Shown here: in pieces, positions 53,198 through 61,015 of the stretch | How positions within the stretch are numbered: the first letter of the stretch is position 1 | Layout of the letters: each line of letters starts with the position of its first letter | From: Frigidibacter sp. SD6-1 | GTDB lineage: Bacteria; Pseudomonadota; Alphaproteobacteria; Rhodobacterales; Rhodobacteraceae | DNA: 64,000 nucleotides | NCBI RefSeq assembly: GCF_030143255.1 | Contig: NZ_JARJNR010000004.1 | Coordinates: forward strand, 62,001 to 126,000 | Direction: 5' to 3' | Notes under the pieces: model-generated | Databases searched by the model: none | Told to the model about the DNA's origin: nothing | What the model saw: the letters and a program-made list of their open reading frames with translations, nothing else | Translations under genes and position numbers: made by a program

Positions 53198-54076
53198 ATG
53201 AGCCTGGACAGACTTCGCGCGCTGCCCTGCTGGCAGGGCGAGATCAGGGCCGAGCCGCTAAAGGGCGGCCTCTCGAACGAGAGCTGGAAAGTGACCGACG
53301 GACGCGGCGCGCATGTGGTGCGCTTCGGTGTCGATTTCCCCTTCCATCATGTCTTCCGCGACCGCGAGCTGGCAGCCGCCCGCGCCGCCCATGCCGCCGG
53401 CTTCGCGCCAGCGGTCGAATGGGCGGGCGACGGCGCGATGGTGTCGGCCTTCCTCGACGCCCGCACCTGGACAGAGGCCGACATGCGCGCCAGTCCCGAC
53501 CGGATCGGGCGGCTTCTCGCCGCCTTCCACGGCCGGATGCCCGCGCATCTGGAAGGGCCGGGCGCGGTCTTCTGGGTGTTTCACGTCATCCGCGACTACG
53601 GCCGTACGCTGTCGGCCCATGGCAGCCGCTTTGCAGCCGAATTGCCAAGGCTTTTCGCCGTGAATGCGGCGCTCGAGGCGGCACAGATACCGCTGCCCAT
53701 CATCGTTGGCCATCACGACCTTCTGCCGGGAAATTTCCTCGAACAGGACGGGCGGCTCTGGCTGATCGATTTCGAATATGCGGGCTTCGGGACGGCGATG
53801 TTCGACCTTGCCGGGGCGGCGGGCAACGGCGGCATGTCTGCCGACGAGGAAATGGCACTGATCACGGCCTATCTCGGCGGCGCGCCGGATGAGGCCTTCG
53901 TGAAGAGCTTCGCGGCGATGAAATGCGCGGCGCTGATGCGCGAGGCGATGTGGGCGATGGTGTCAGAGATATTCCTCGCCGCACCCGGCGCCGACTACGA
54001 GGCGCATGCGCGGGACTATCTGGGACGGTTCGACGCGGCGCTCGGGCAGTATCAATCAGCCTACGGCCCGGTCTGA
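53198..54076 (+). CDS. Choline/ethanolamine kinase-like phosphotransferase (APH family)
   Basis: A 292-residue small-molecule kinase. LKGGLSNESWKV is the nucleotide loop, and VRFGVDFPFHHVFRDRELAAARAAH contains the ATP-anchoring Arg and Glu. The catalytic loop is IIVGHHDLLPGNFL (Asp and Asn present) and the metal-binding motif is LIDFEYAGFGTAMFDLA. It resembles choline/ethanolamine and thiamine kinases; the substrate is not fixed by sequence. AAGGAAAG precedes ATG 53198. Divergent from, and probably controlled by, the DeoR-type repressor. Confidence 0.85.
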   Translation: MSLDRLRALPCWQGEIRAEPLKGGLSNESWKVTDGRGAHVVRFGVDFPFHHVFRDRELAAARAAHAAGFAPAVEWAGDGAMVSAFLDARTWTEADMRASPDRIGRLLAAFHGRMPAHLEGPGAVFWVFHVIRDYGRTLSAHGSRFAAELPRLFAVNAALEAAQIPLPIIVGHHDLLPGNFLEQDGRLWLIDFEYAGFGTAMFDLAGAAGNGGMSADEEMALITAYLGGAPDEAFVKSFAAMKCAALMREAMWAMVSEIFLAAPGADYEAHARDYLGRFDAALGQYQSAYGPV

Positions 54077-54087
54077 GGGCCGCTCGT

Positions 54088-54139
54088 CGAGCATTTCATG
54101 CACTCCTCGCGGGCGCCCGACGAGTGCACGCAGTGCTCG
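54088..54139. repeat. Large interrupted hairpin between convergent genes
   Basis: CGAGCA (54088-54093) pairs with TGCTCG (54134-54139) and TGCACTC (54099-54105) with GAGTGCA (54122-54128), separated by a symmetric five-base internal loop. The tip contains GGGCGCCC. It lies 11 bases after one stop and 42 bases before the opposite one, so it may act as a bidirectional transcript end. Confidence 0.5.
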
Positions 54140-54181
54140 AGGAGGCGGCTGTCCGGAGGAGGCGCATGTCCGACCCGCCGC

Positions 54182-55183
54182 TCAGCGCAGCCACAATCCC
54201 ATGTCACGGATGCGCTTGCGGATCGCCTGTTCACGCCGGGGCAGGGCGGCGCGGTCGAAGGCCTTGCGGATTTTCGCGCCATGTCCCTGATAGATCAGCC
54301 TCTTGGCGGGCTCATAGTCCTTCAGCACCTTCTTGATCCGGTTGGGCGCCACCGCCGCCTCCAGCGCCGCCACAGCCGCATCGCTTTCACGCGCATAAAG
54401 CAGCGGCAGCGCCCGGTAATGGCAGCTCACCCCGCCGTCGAGACCGGAAAGGCCCGGACCGGGGCGCCCGCCGCCGAAGGAATGTATGACCAGCGGCAGC
54501 GCGATCTGATCGAGCCAGGGAAACAGCACCTGCGAGGCCAGCGCCTCGATCTCCTCGTCGCGGATGGTGCGGGCAAAATCGGCGAAGCGTTGCCCGAAGG
54601 CCCGCGGGTCCCGATGGAAGAACCAGCCCGCGTTGAAATAGAGATAGCGTTCCCAATGTTCGGCCGGTTGATCAAGGTCGAGCGTCGGCTCGAACGACAG
54701 CCCGAACCGGTCGTATAGCGCCTTCCAGATCGCGCCATAGCCCGGCCCGTAAAGCGGCGGGTCGGGCCAGGTGCCCTCGCGCCGCATCGAGGCGGCGGGC
54801 CGGTCGAAGTCGAAGGGAACCTCCGACAGGGGGCCGGTGAAGAGCGTGTCTGTGTCGAAGAAGATGAAGGGGGCATCCTCGGGCAGGGCGGTCAGCACCT
54901 CGATCTTGTTGCCCTCGGGATAGGCGTCCCCGAAGACCCGGTTCTCGAACGGCAGGATTTCCGCGCCGAGGTCTGCAAGCGCCGTCTTGACCGGCGCGCC
55001 CATGCGGGGATCGCGGCGCCAGAGCGGCCCGGGCTGCGGTTCGGCGACGATCAGACGGCCGCGAAAGCCGGGATCGGCGGCGCGCAGGGTGGCTGCAAGG
55101 ATGATGGCCTCATAGCCCAGCCGCCCGTCCTGCCCGATGCAGACAAGCGTGAAACGCCCTGTTTCTTCGGTCTTTTCCGTCAT
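54182..55183 (-). CDS. Putative glycosyltransferase-like (nucleotide-diphospho-sugar transferase fold) protein
   Basis: A 333-residue protein. TLVCIGQDGRLGYEAIILAATLRA at the N terminus and the DxD-type motif IFFDTDTLFTGPL (about residues 108-120) point to a GT-A fold glycosyltransferase. YLYFNAGWFFHRDPRAF is a typical acceptor-side block (FNAG) of GT8-like families. The C-terminal 60 residues are basic and helical. Donor and acceptor are unknown. It is the last gene of the minus-strand run that starts with the M20 hydrolase; 23 bases separate it from the DDAH gene. Confidence 0.68.
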   Translation of the reverse strand: MTEKTEETGRFTLVCIGQDGRLGYEAIILAATLRAADPGFRGRLIVAEPQPGPLWRRDPRMGAPVKTALADLGAEILPFENRVFGDAYPEGNKIEVLTALPEDAPFIFFDTDTLFTGPLSEVPFDFDRPAASMRREGTWPDPPLYGPGYGAIWKALYDRFGLSFEPTLDLDQPAEHWERYLYFNAGWFFHRDPRAFGQRFADFARTIRDEEIEALASQVLFPWLDQIALPLVIHSFGGGRPGPGLSGLDGGVSCHYRALPLLYARESDAAVAALEAAVAPNRIKKVLKDYEPAKRLIYQGHGAKIRKAFDRAALPRREQAIRKRIRDMGLWLR

Positions 55184-55206
55184 TGCACCTCGGCCTCACA
55201 GGCCGA

Positions 55207-56037
55207 CTATAGGGGCGCCCGGAGGCCAGGCAAGCCCTCTCCCGCCTTCGGTGGCGAGAAGCGCAGCGACAGGCAGGACATGCCGCCGTCGAGTTTCGCG
55301 CATTCGCTGTTGCCGACCGGAACAACGCGGTAGCCCGCCTGCGCCAGCCGCTCGGTCGTGCGCGGGAATCCGTCGGGCACGATCACCGCTCCGTTGAAGC
55401 GGATCGCATTGGCCGCCGCCTCCTCTCCCTCTGCGGTCAGGATCACCCGGTAGCCGGTGAAGCCGCCCGCAGCGGCAAGGCGCTCGGTCGAGAGGATGGT
55501 TTCGGCGTCGAGAAGCGAACAGTCGGTCTTGAAATGCAGGACCCCGGGAGGTGTCTCCAGTTCCCGGACCCGGTAGCCCCAGCGGGCGACGAGCCGCGCC
55601 ATTTCCGCGATCCCGGCCGCATCGGTCCGGGCAGACCGGCCCACAAGAATTTCCGTCTCCATGGTCAGCACATCGCCCGCCTCGATCGTCCCCGGCCCCT
55701 CGATGGTCAGCACCTCGTCATAGAACCGCGCCAGCGTGGGCGCCATTTCCGCCGCCTCGCCCAGCCGTGACGGCGCGCCGGGCCGCATCACCACCGCGCC
55801 CTCCTGCAGGCAGAGCGCGGTATCCTCGACGAACTGCGCATCGGGATAGGCCGGAAGCGGCGGCAGGTCCACCACCACGGCCCCCTCGGCCCGCAGCGCC
55901 GCGACATAATCGGCATGATGGCGCCGCATGAGCGCGATGTCGGGCGCGCCGCTATCGACGGCGCGCAGGCCCTCCGTCGCGCTGTCGGCGGGCGCGCGCA
56001 CGATGGCATGGGTGAAACGATAGGATCTGTCAGACAT
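55207..56037 (-). CDS. Dimethylarginine dimethylaminohydrolase-like amidinohydrolase (DDAH)
   Basis: A 276-residue guanidino-modifying enzyme that would hydrolyse N-omega-methylated arginines to citrulline and methylamine or dimethylamine. Catalytic residues are in place: the acidic FVEDTAL (Glu71, Asp72), GTIEAGD (Glu119, Asp122), His168 in GVLHFKTDCS and the nucleophile Cys255 in LDGGMSCLSLRF, at spacing like bacterial DDAH. GGAGG precedes ATG 56037; an upstream ATG at 56049 is less likely. It lies downstream of a second guanidino enzyme and in one gene run with an M20 hydrolase. Confidence 0.87.
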   Translation of the reverse strand: MSDRSYRFTHAIVRAPADSATEGLRAVDSGAPDIALMRRHHADYVAALRAEGAVVVDLPPLPAYPDAQFVEDTALCLQEGAVVMRPGAPSRLGEAAEMAPTLARFYDEVLTIEGPGTIEAGDVLTMETEILVGRSARTDAAGIAEMARLVARWGYRVRELETPPGVLHFKTDCSLLDAETILSTERLAAAGGFTGYRVILTAEGEEAAANAIRFNGAVIVPDGFPRTTERLAQAGYRVVPVGNSECAKLDGGMSCLSLRFSPPKAGEGLPGLRAPL

Positions 56038-56081
56038 GTCTGCCTCCATTTTCGCCCCGTCCTAGCCGATCCGCGCCACCG

Positions 56082-56128
56082 CCGGAACCTTCAAAGGTTC
56101 CGGTCCGAAATCTTCCAAAGATTTCGGA
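56082..56128. terminator. Two adjoining perfect hairpins
   Basis: CCGGAACCTT (56082-56091) pairs with AAGGTTCCGG (56094-56103), and immediately next to it TCCGAAATCTT (56104-56114) pairs with AAGATTTCGGA (56118-56128). They stand between the stop of the arginine-deiminase-like gene and the DDAH start. They could be attenuators or a dispersed repeat; no T tract follows. Confidence 0.55.
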
Positions 56129-56131
56129 TCG

Positions 56132-56179
56132 CCCTACCTTGCCCGCCCCCTACCTTGCCCGCCCCCTACCTTGCCCGCC
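56132..56179. repeat. Three perfect tandem copies of a 16-bp unit including a stop codon
   Basis: CCCTACCTTGCCCGCC occurs at 56132-56147, 56148-56163 and 56164-56179. The last copy contains the TAG (complement CTA, 56166-56168) and final codons of the arginine-deiminase-like gene; the other two lie behind the stop. Replication slippage has thus tripled the gene end without changing the protein. Confidence 0.8.
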
Positions 56180-57095
56180 GCAGCGCCTGCGCCATGCAAT
56201 GGATGCCGCCGCCGGTCTTGGAAATCTCGGCGGTCTCGACCTCGGCCACCTCGAACCCGCGCGCCCTGAGTTGCCCGACCAGCGCCTTCGACGCGGCCGG
56301 CGCAATGACCTTGCCGTTGCCGAGGCTCATGAAATTGCACCCCAGCGCCATCGTGTCCTGGAAAGGCACGTCAAGGATCTCGTGCCCCTTGCCCTTCAGC
56401 CAGTCGACGATCCAGGGGTCGGTGCAGGCCAGGCACACCGCCGTCAGCTTCTCGGCCACCGGCACCACCATCAGGTCGATGTGGACGTAATATTCGTCGA
56501 TGAAGGCCAGCCGCACCTCCCAGCCTTCCTTCTCGAACCAGCCCGCCACCTGGCGCGCGCCTTCCTCCTGCGTGCGCGCCCCGCCGCAGCCAATGAGCAC
56601 GCAGCCTTCCTCGATCACGTTGAAATCGCCGCCCTCGAAGGTCCCCGCCGTCACCATGTCGTAGATCGGGATGCCCATCGCCTCATAAGCGCGGATCGCC
56701 GCATAATTCTCGCCCCGCCGCCACCAGTTGGCCATCGCGGTGATCACCGCGCCATAGGGCGTCATCACACTGGAATCGCGCGCATAGACCTGCATGGTCA
56801 GTTCCGGTTCGGCCGGAAACATATGCACCTTCACGCCGAAATGCTCGTAGGCCGCGACAAGCTCGGCATGCTGGGCCTGCGCCATCTGGATATTGCACGG
56901 CGCCTCGCGGAGATGCTTGCGCGACAGGCTCGACGTAGCCCGGTGGTAGAGATAGGCGGGCGAGCCCAGCAGCACGTCGGTCAGGGGATCGGTCTCGTTC
57001 TGGAACCCCCAGTAGGACAGGGGCTTGGTGCCGCCCTTCGGATTGCGGCGCTGCAGGGTGAAGCCTTCGGCATGGGGCAGGCGGTCCAGAGCCAT
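56166..57095 (-). CDS. Arginine deiminase / amidinotransferase-family protein
   Basis: A 309-residue member of the pentein (guanidino-modifying) superfamily. Active-site positions are visible: Asp107 in YARDSSVMTP, GTFEGGDFNV (Glu154, Asp157), His205 in YYVHIDLMV and the nucleophile Cys300 in TGGGIHCMAQAL. Several annotated relatives are called dimethylargininase-like, amidinotransferase or arginine deiminase; I cannot decide the substrate. It starts 15 bases after the M20 hydrolase stop, so the two are cotranscribed, and the DDAH gene follows. Confidence 0.8.
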   Translation of the reverse strand: MALDRLPHAEGFTLQRRNPKGGTKPLSYWGFQNETDPLTDVLLGSPAYLYHRATSSLSRKHLREAPCNIQMAQAQHAELVAAYEHFGVKVHMFPAEPELTMQVYARDSSVMTPYGAVITAMANWWRRGENYAAIRAYEAMGIPIYDMVTAGTFEGGDFNVIEEGCVLIGCGGARTQEEGARQVAGWFEKEGWEVRLAFIDEYYVHIDLMVVPVAEKLTAVCLACTDPWIVDWLKGKGHEILDVPFQDTMALGCNFMSLGNGKVIAPAASKALVGQLRARGFEVAEVETAEISKTGGGIHCMAQALRRAR

Positions 57096-57110
57096 TTCTC
57101 ACATCCTCAT

Positions 57111-58703
57111 TCAGGCGCCGGGCATGGCGGAGGGAATCCACCAGTCGCGGCCGCGCGTGGTTTCGACATATTCGGGCCAGCGGAAATGGATCGGCGGCGG
57201 GTAGTCGCACAGGGGCGCCACCCAGGCCCGGCCGCCGATCCCCCCGCCGGTGCGGGACTTGAATTCCTCCATCGCCGCGTCGCGCGCGGCGCGGTCCTCC
57301 AGAAGCCGGAGCGCCGAGAGTGCAAGCACCTTGGCGGCCGTCGTCACCATCGGATCGATGGTCGCCGGAATGCCGCCAAGCGCATTCATCACCCAGTTCG
57401 GATAGGCGAAGCCATCGGGCGCCTTCAGCGCGGGCCGGGCGATGTAGAAGCGCGCGGTCGGCGCGTGCCAGCACATGTCGGTGTAATCGTCCGAGGTGGA
57501 ATTGATCTGCGACGGCGGCAGGTCGCGCCGCAGGATCGCTTCCGCTTCCACGGGATCGACCAGCCTTTCCATTTCATCGATGAACGGGCGGACCATGGGC
57601 GACAGCCCCAGTTCCCGCTGTATCTCACGCGCAATCTCGCGCGCCGCCTCGCCCCATTGCGGGGCGCCGACGGCCTGCAGCGCGTCCCAGACGACCCGCG
57701 CCATCGCATGGTTCGCAAGACCGGGGCGCGACTTGCAGACCCAATGCCTTTCCCAGCGGCAGCCCGACATCATGGCGGCGGCTCCCGCATTGCGGTCGAG
57801 GACGGCGGTGATCTGCTCGGCCATCGCCACCGTCGGCGTGCGCATCATGTACTGGATCTCGGCCAACCCCGCAGGCAGGTTGTCCGCCGTCGCCTGGCCC
57901 GCGGTCAGGATCGCCTCGCTGACCGACCAGCCGCCCTGATGCGGCAACATCGCCTCGCGCAAGGCTTTCGAGGACTGGTACATGATCATCAGCGCGTCAT
58001 TGGCGCCCGGCGCCCGCACGGCGGAATGCGATTGCGGAATGGGGGCACCATCGGCCCGGCCCCAGGCCTCGGGCGCATCGCAGATGAATCGGTAGATCAT
58101 CGCATAGGCCGCGCCGCAATGCGTGTCCCATCGCACCGTGTTGCACATCGGCAGCATGTAGAACGGATGGAAGGACAGGATCGCGGCGAGGCCATCGTAA
58201 TAGCCCTTGGCGGCATGGATGGGCTTCGACCCGCGCACCTTCTCCGCCGGTTCGCCGGTGAACCGCAGCCCGCCCTTGATCCCGTGCTTCTCCATCGCCT
58301 CCTTGGTGGCCAGAAGCCCGCCAAGCGCCCCGATCCCAAGCCCCGAATGCGGGTCGGTATGGCCGCCCGCCTGAAACCCCAGCCCCGCGCGCGGTTCGCG
58401 GCGGGTGGTGGCCGCCTGGCAATTCCCCGGCACCGCATCATATTCGCCATACAGGCCGATGACCGGGCCTTCTCCGTTCGACCAGTCGGCGCAAAAGGCG
58501 GTGGGCATGCCGCCCGAGCCTTCCTCGACCCTAAAGCCCTCGGCCCTCAGCCGCGCCACATACCAGTCGGCCGAGCGATATTCCCGCCAGGCTGTCTCGC
58601 CGAAACCGAAGATCGTCGCGCACCAGTCCGAAAGCTCGCCCGCCCGCGCCGCCACTGTGGCGAGAGCGTCCTTCTGGGCGGCGGTCAGCGCGGCGGCGGT
58701 CAC
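57111..58703 (-). CDS. M20-family amidohydrolase, AbgB-like
   Basis: A 530-residue zinc-dependent amidohydrolase. Metal-site blocks include VIGLYGEYDAVPG, GHTDPHSGLGIGALGG, ILSFHPFYMLP and STSDDYTDMCWHAPTARFY. The long lid domain and overall length resemble aminobenzoyl-glutamate utilisation protein B rather than the shorter 390-residue M20D enzymes. A cytoplasmic amidase acting on an acylated amino acid or amide is likely. GTG 58703 is taken as start, with AAAGGGG upstream; the in-frame region above it is non-conserved and reaches the LysR gene. First gene of the guanidino gene run. Confidence 0.82.
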   Translation of the reverse strand: MTAAALTAAQKDALATVAARAGELSDWCATIFGFGETAWREYRSADWYVARLRAEGFRVEEGSGGMPTAFCADWSNGEGPVIGLYGEYDAVPGNCQAATTRREPRAGLGFQAGGHTDPHSGLGIGALGGLLATKEAMEKHGIKGGLRFTGEPAEKVRGSKPIHAAKGYYDGLAAILSFHPFYMLPMCNTVRWDTHCGAAYAMIYRFICDAPEAWGRADGAPIPQSHSAVRAPGANDALMIMYQSSKALREAMLPHQGGWSVSEAILTAGQATADNLPAGLAEIQYMMRTPTVAMAEQITAVLDRNAGAAAMMSGCRWERHWVCKSRPGLANHAMARVVWDALQAVGAPQWGEAAREIAREIQRELGLSPMVRPFIDEMERLVDPVEAEAILRRDLPPSQINSTSDDYTDMCWHAPTARFYIARPALKAPDGFAYPNWVMNALGGIPATIDPMVTTAAKVLALSALRLLEDRAARDAAMEEFKSRTGGGIGGRAWVAPLCDYPPPIHFRWPEYVETTRGRDWWIPSAMPGA

Positions 58704-58827
58704 GGGTTTCCCCTTTCGGACGGCAACAGAATGTCGGGACGCTGTCGGGACGGATGCGGGACGGAAGGCCGACGCAGGCGGGACAGGTCCTGCCCCATCG
58801 CTACACGCCCCGTCGCCGCGCGCGGAA

Positions 58828-58864
58828 GTGAAACCTTTTCCCGCTCTCGGCAAATGATTTTCAC
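58828..58864. promoter_or_regulatory. Dyad in the M20/LysR divergent intergenic region
   Basis: GTGAAA (58828-58833) and TTTCAC (58859-58864) form a spaced inverted repeat in the 218-base region between the divergent genes, within its only AT-richer part. It is a candidate site for the LysR protein or the paired promoters. Confidence 0.3.
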
Positions 58865-58921
58865 CAAGGGGCTGGCGGGGGCGCCGCCATGCGCTAAGCT
58901 GACGGGCGAAGGAGACGACCG

Positions 58922-59806
58922 ATGGCCCGTATCCCCTCAATGCAGGCGCTTCGCGCGCTCGACAGTTTCGCCCGCCATGGCACGGTCTGGCAGGCGGCGG
59001 ACGAATTGCACCTGACCCGCAGCGCCGTCAGCCACCAGCTCAGGCTCCTCGAACGCGATCTGGGCTTTCGGCTGATGGACCGGATCGGAACGCGGGTCGA
59101 GCTGACGCCGCAGGGCCTGGCCTATGCCGAGGATGTGCGCCGCGCGCTCTCCGCACTTGCTGGCTCCGCGCAGCGGCAGGCGGGTAGAGGCCTGACCGGG
59201 ACGCTTACCGTCAGTTGCCCACCCGGTTTTGCCTCATCTTGGCTTTGCAACAAATTGGGCCGTTTCACCGACCGCGCGCCGGATATCGCGCTGTCGATCG
59301 TCACGCCGCGCAGGCTGGACGATGTGACCAATCCCGATGTGGATGTCTTTGTTTCCTTCGGTCTTGGCGCGCATCAGGGGATGGAAATAGAGCTTCTGAA
59401 AGAGGTCGAGTTCACCCCCCTCTGCAGCCCCGCCTATCTCAATCGCCTCGGTGGCCTCGACGGGCCGGAAGATTTGCGCGACGCGACGCTCCTGCATCTG
59501 TTCTCGCACGAGGACTGGATGCGCTGGTGCGATCTGGCCGGGCTGGGAGAGGAGGCGGGCCGTGCGGGCATCCTCTTTCAGGACATGAACCTCGTCTATG
59601 CGGCGGTGTTGGCGAGCCAGGGCATCTGCATGGGCGACGAGTTCATCTGTCACGCGGCCATGGCCTCGGGCGCGCTGATCCGGCCTTTCGACCTCGCGAT
59701 CCGCTCGCCGCGCGCCTATTACATGGTGGTGCCCGAGACCAAGGCCGGCACGCCCCCGGTCATGGCCTTTCGCGACTGGCTGCGCGAGGAGTTGACGGTG
59801 ATCTGA
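58922..59806 (+). CDS. LysR-family transcriptional regulator (GcvA-like)
   Basis: A 294-residue regulator. It opens with MARIPSMQALRALDSFARHGTVWQAADELHLTRSAVSHQLRLLERDLGFRLMDR, the HTH form typical of the GcvA subgroup. The effector domain follows (TLTVSCPPGFASSWLCNKLGRF, FTPLCSPAYLNRLGG, VLASQGICMGDEFI). It is divergent from the M20 hydrolase and upstream of the ABC importer, so it could control either or both. AAGGAGA stands just before ATG 58922. Confidence 0.9.
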   Translation: MARIPSMQALRALDSFARHGTVWQAADELHLTRSAVSHQLRLLERDLGFRLMDRIGTRVELTPQGLAYAEDVRRALSALAGSAQRQAGRGLTGTLTVSCPPGFASSWLCNKLGRFTDRAPDIALSIVTPRRLDDVTNPDVDVFVSFGLGAHQGMEIELLKEVEFTPLCSPAYLNRLGGLDGPEDLRDATLLHLFSHEDWMRWCDLAGLGEEAGRAGILFQDMNLVYAAVLASQGICMGDEFICHAAMASGALIRPFDLAIRSPRAYYMVVPETKAGTPPVMAFRDWLREELTVI

Positions 59807-59816
59807 CGGGTGCCTG

Positions 59817-59840
59817 GGCGAATGAGAAATTTCATTCGCC
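59817..59840. promoter_or_regulatory. 24-bp palindrome upstream of the polyamine-type ABC operon
   Basis: GGCGAATGA (59817-59825) is followed after six bases (GAAATT) by its exact complement TCATTCGCC (59832-59840). It lies 10 bases after the LysR stop and 69 bases before the first ABC gene. It is either an operator for that operon or a transcript-end hairpin; the short AT centre favours an operator. Confidence 0.5.
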
Positions 59841-59909
59841 GATCAGGGCAAAACAATTCGATTGCCTTGGCGCAAACCCCGGCCCTTAATCACAGTCAGG
59901 GGGATGTGA

Positions 59910-60965
59910 ATGGCATCGGACAGAAAAGCTTCGGAAATCGAAGCAAAATCAATAACTAAGACCTTCGGCGCCTTCACGGCGCTTGATCGGGTGAGCCTGA
60001 CGGTCGGCCGCGGCGAGTTCCTGACACTGCTCGGCCCTTCCGGCTCCGGCAAGACGACATTTCTTATGGTTTTGTCAGGCTTTGAAGCCGCAAGTTCAGG
60101 TTCGCTCTGGGTAGACGGGCAGGATGTGACCCGCCTTCCGGCCGAGGCGCGGGGCTTCGGCATGGTCTTTCAGGGCTATGCACTCTTTCCCCACATGACC
60201 GTCGCCGACAATATCGCCTTCCCCCTCCGCGTCCAGAAACGCGCCGCCGCCGATGTCGCCCGCCGGGTTGAGGAAATGGTCGCAATGGTCGGGCTCGAAG
60301 GCCATGCCCACAAGCGCCCCTCGGCGCTGTCTGGCGGCCAGCAGCAGCGCGTTGCATTGGCGCGCGCGCTGGTCTACGGGCCGCCGGTGCTGCTGCTGGA
60401 CGAGCCGTTCTCGGCGCTGGACAAGAACCTGCGCGGCCAGATGCAGGAGGAGATGAAGCGTCTGCACCGCGAGACCGGCACGACCTTCGTCTTCGTCACT
60501 CACGATCAGTCCGAGGCGCTGGCGCTGTCCACCCGCGTCGCGATCTTCGACAAGGGGCGGCTGCAGCAGATCGCGGCGCCTGAGGAGGTCTATGAACGCC
60601 CCGCGAACCGGTTCGTTGCGGAGTTTCTTGGCGATATCAACATATTGCCGGTAAGTGGCGACGGCGGGCGCCTGAGTTTCGAGGGCCAGCCCCTGGCCTG
60701 CGACGGCGTCGGCACGACCGCGAGCCATATCGCGGTCCGGCCGGAATATATGGGGCTGCATCTGAAGCAGCCCGCTGCGGGCAATGCCATCGCCGCCCGC
60801 CTGACCGACCTGACCTATCAGGGCGCCGAAACCCGCATGGGCTTGACGACGCCGGGTGGCACCTTGCTGATCCTGCGCCAGCCGACCGGCGCCTTGCCTC
60901 AGGGCCTCGTGCCGGGAACGCCGGTCTGGCTCAGCTGGCCCGAGACCCGGGCCTTCGCACTTTGA
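59910..60965 (+). CDS. ABC transporter ATP-binding protein, PotA type
   Basis: A 351-residue importer ATPase. Walker A is GPSGSGKTTFLMVLSGFE, the Q loop is MVFQGYALFPHMTV, the signature is LSGGQQQRVALARALVYGP and Walker B is LLLDEPFSALDKNL, with switch His in FVTHDQSEALAL. The C-terminal TOBE-like domain (IAVRPEYMGLHLK) is of the PotA/FbpC kind. With the following three genes it forms a complete spermidine/putrescine-type importer. ATG 59910 follows AGGGGGATG; ligand identity is unproven. Confidence 0.9.
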   Translation: MASDRKASEIEAKSITKTFGAFTALDRVSLTVGRGEFLTLLGPSGSGKTTFLMVLSGFEAASSGSLWVDGQDVTRLPAEARGFGMVFQGYALFPHMTVADNIAFPLRVQKRAAADVARRVEEMVAMVGLEGHAHKRPSALSGGQQQRVALARALVYGPPVLLLDEPFSALDKNLRGQMQEEMKRLHRETGTTFVFVTHDQSEALALSTRVAIFDKGRLQQIAAPEEVYERPANRFVAEFLGDINILPVSGDGGRLSFEGQPLACDGVGTTASHIAVRPEYMGLHLKQPAAGNAIAARLTDLTYQGAETRMGLTTPGGTLLILRQPTGALPQGLVPGTPVWLSWPETRAFAL

Positions 60966-61015
60966 ACGACCCGCCGGGGCATTCCGGCGGCCAAGGAAGC
61001 AACAGGGAGAGAGAC

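Noticed and set aside
56132-56179. CRISPR-like array
   Set aside because: The 16-bp copies are directly adjacent without spacers and include a gene end; no cas genes occur in the window.
56139-59015. A 958-codon open frame opposite the arginine-deiminase-like and M20 genes
   Set aside because: His/Arg/Gly-rich, without motifs, and it would pass through the tandem repeat and the divergent promoter region.
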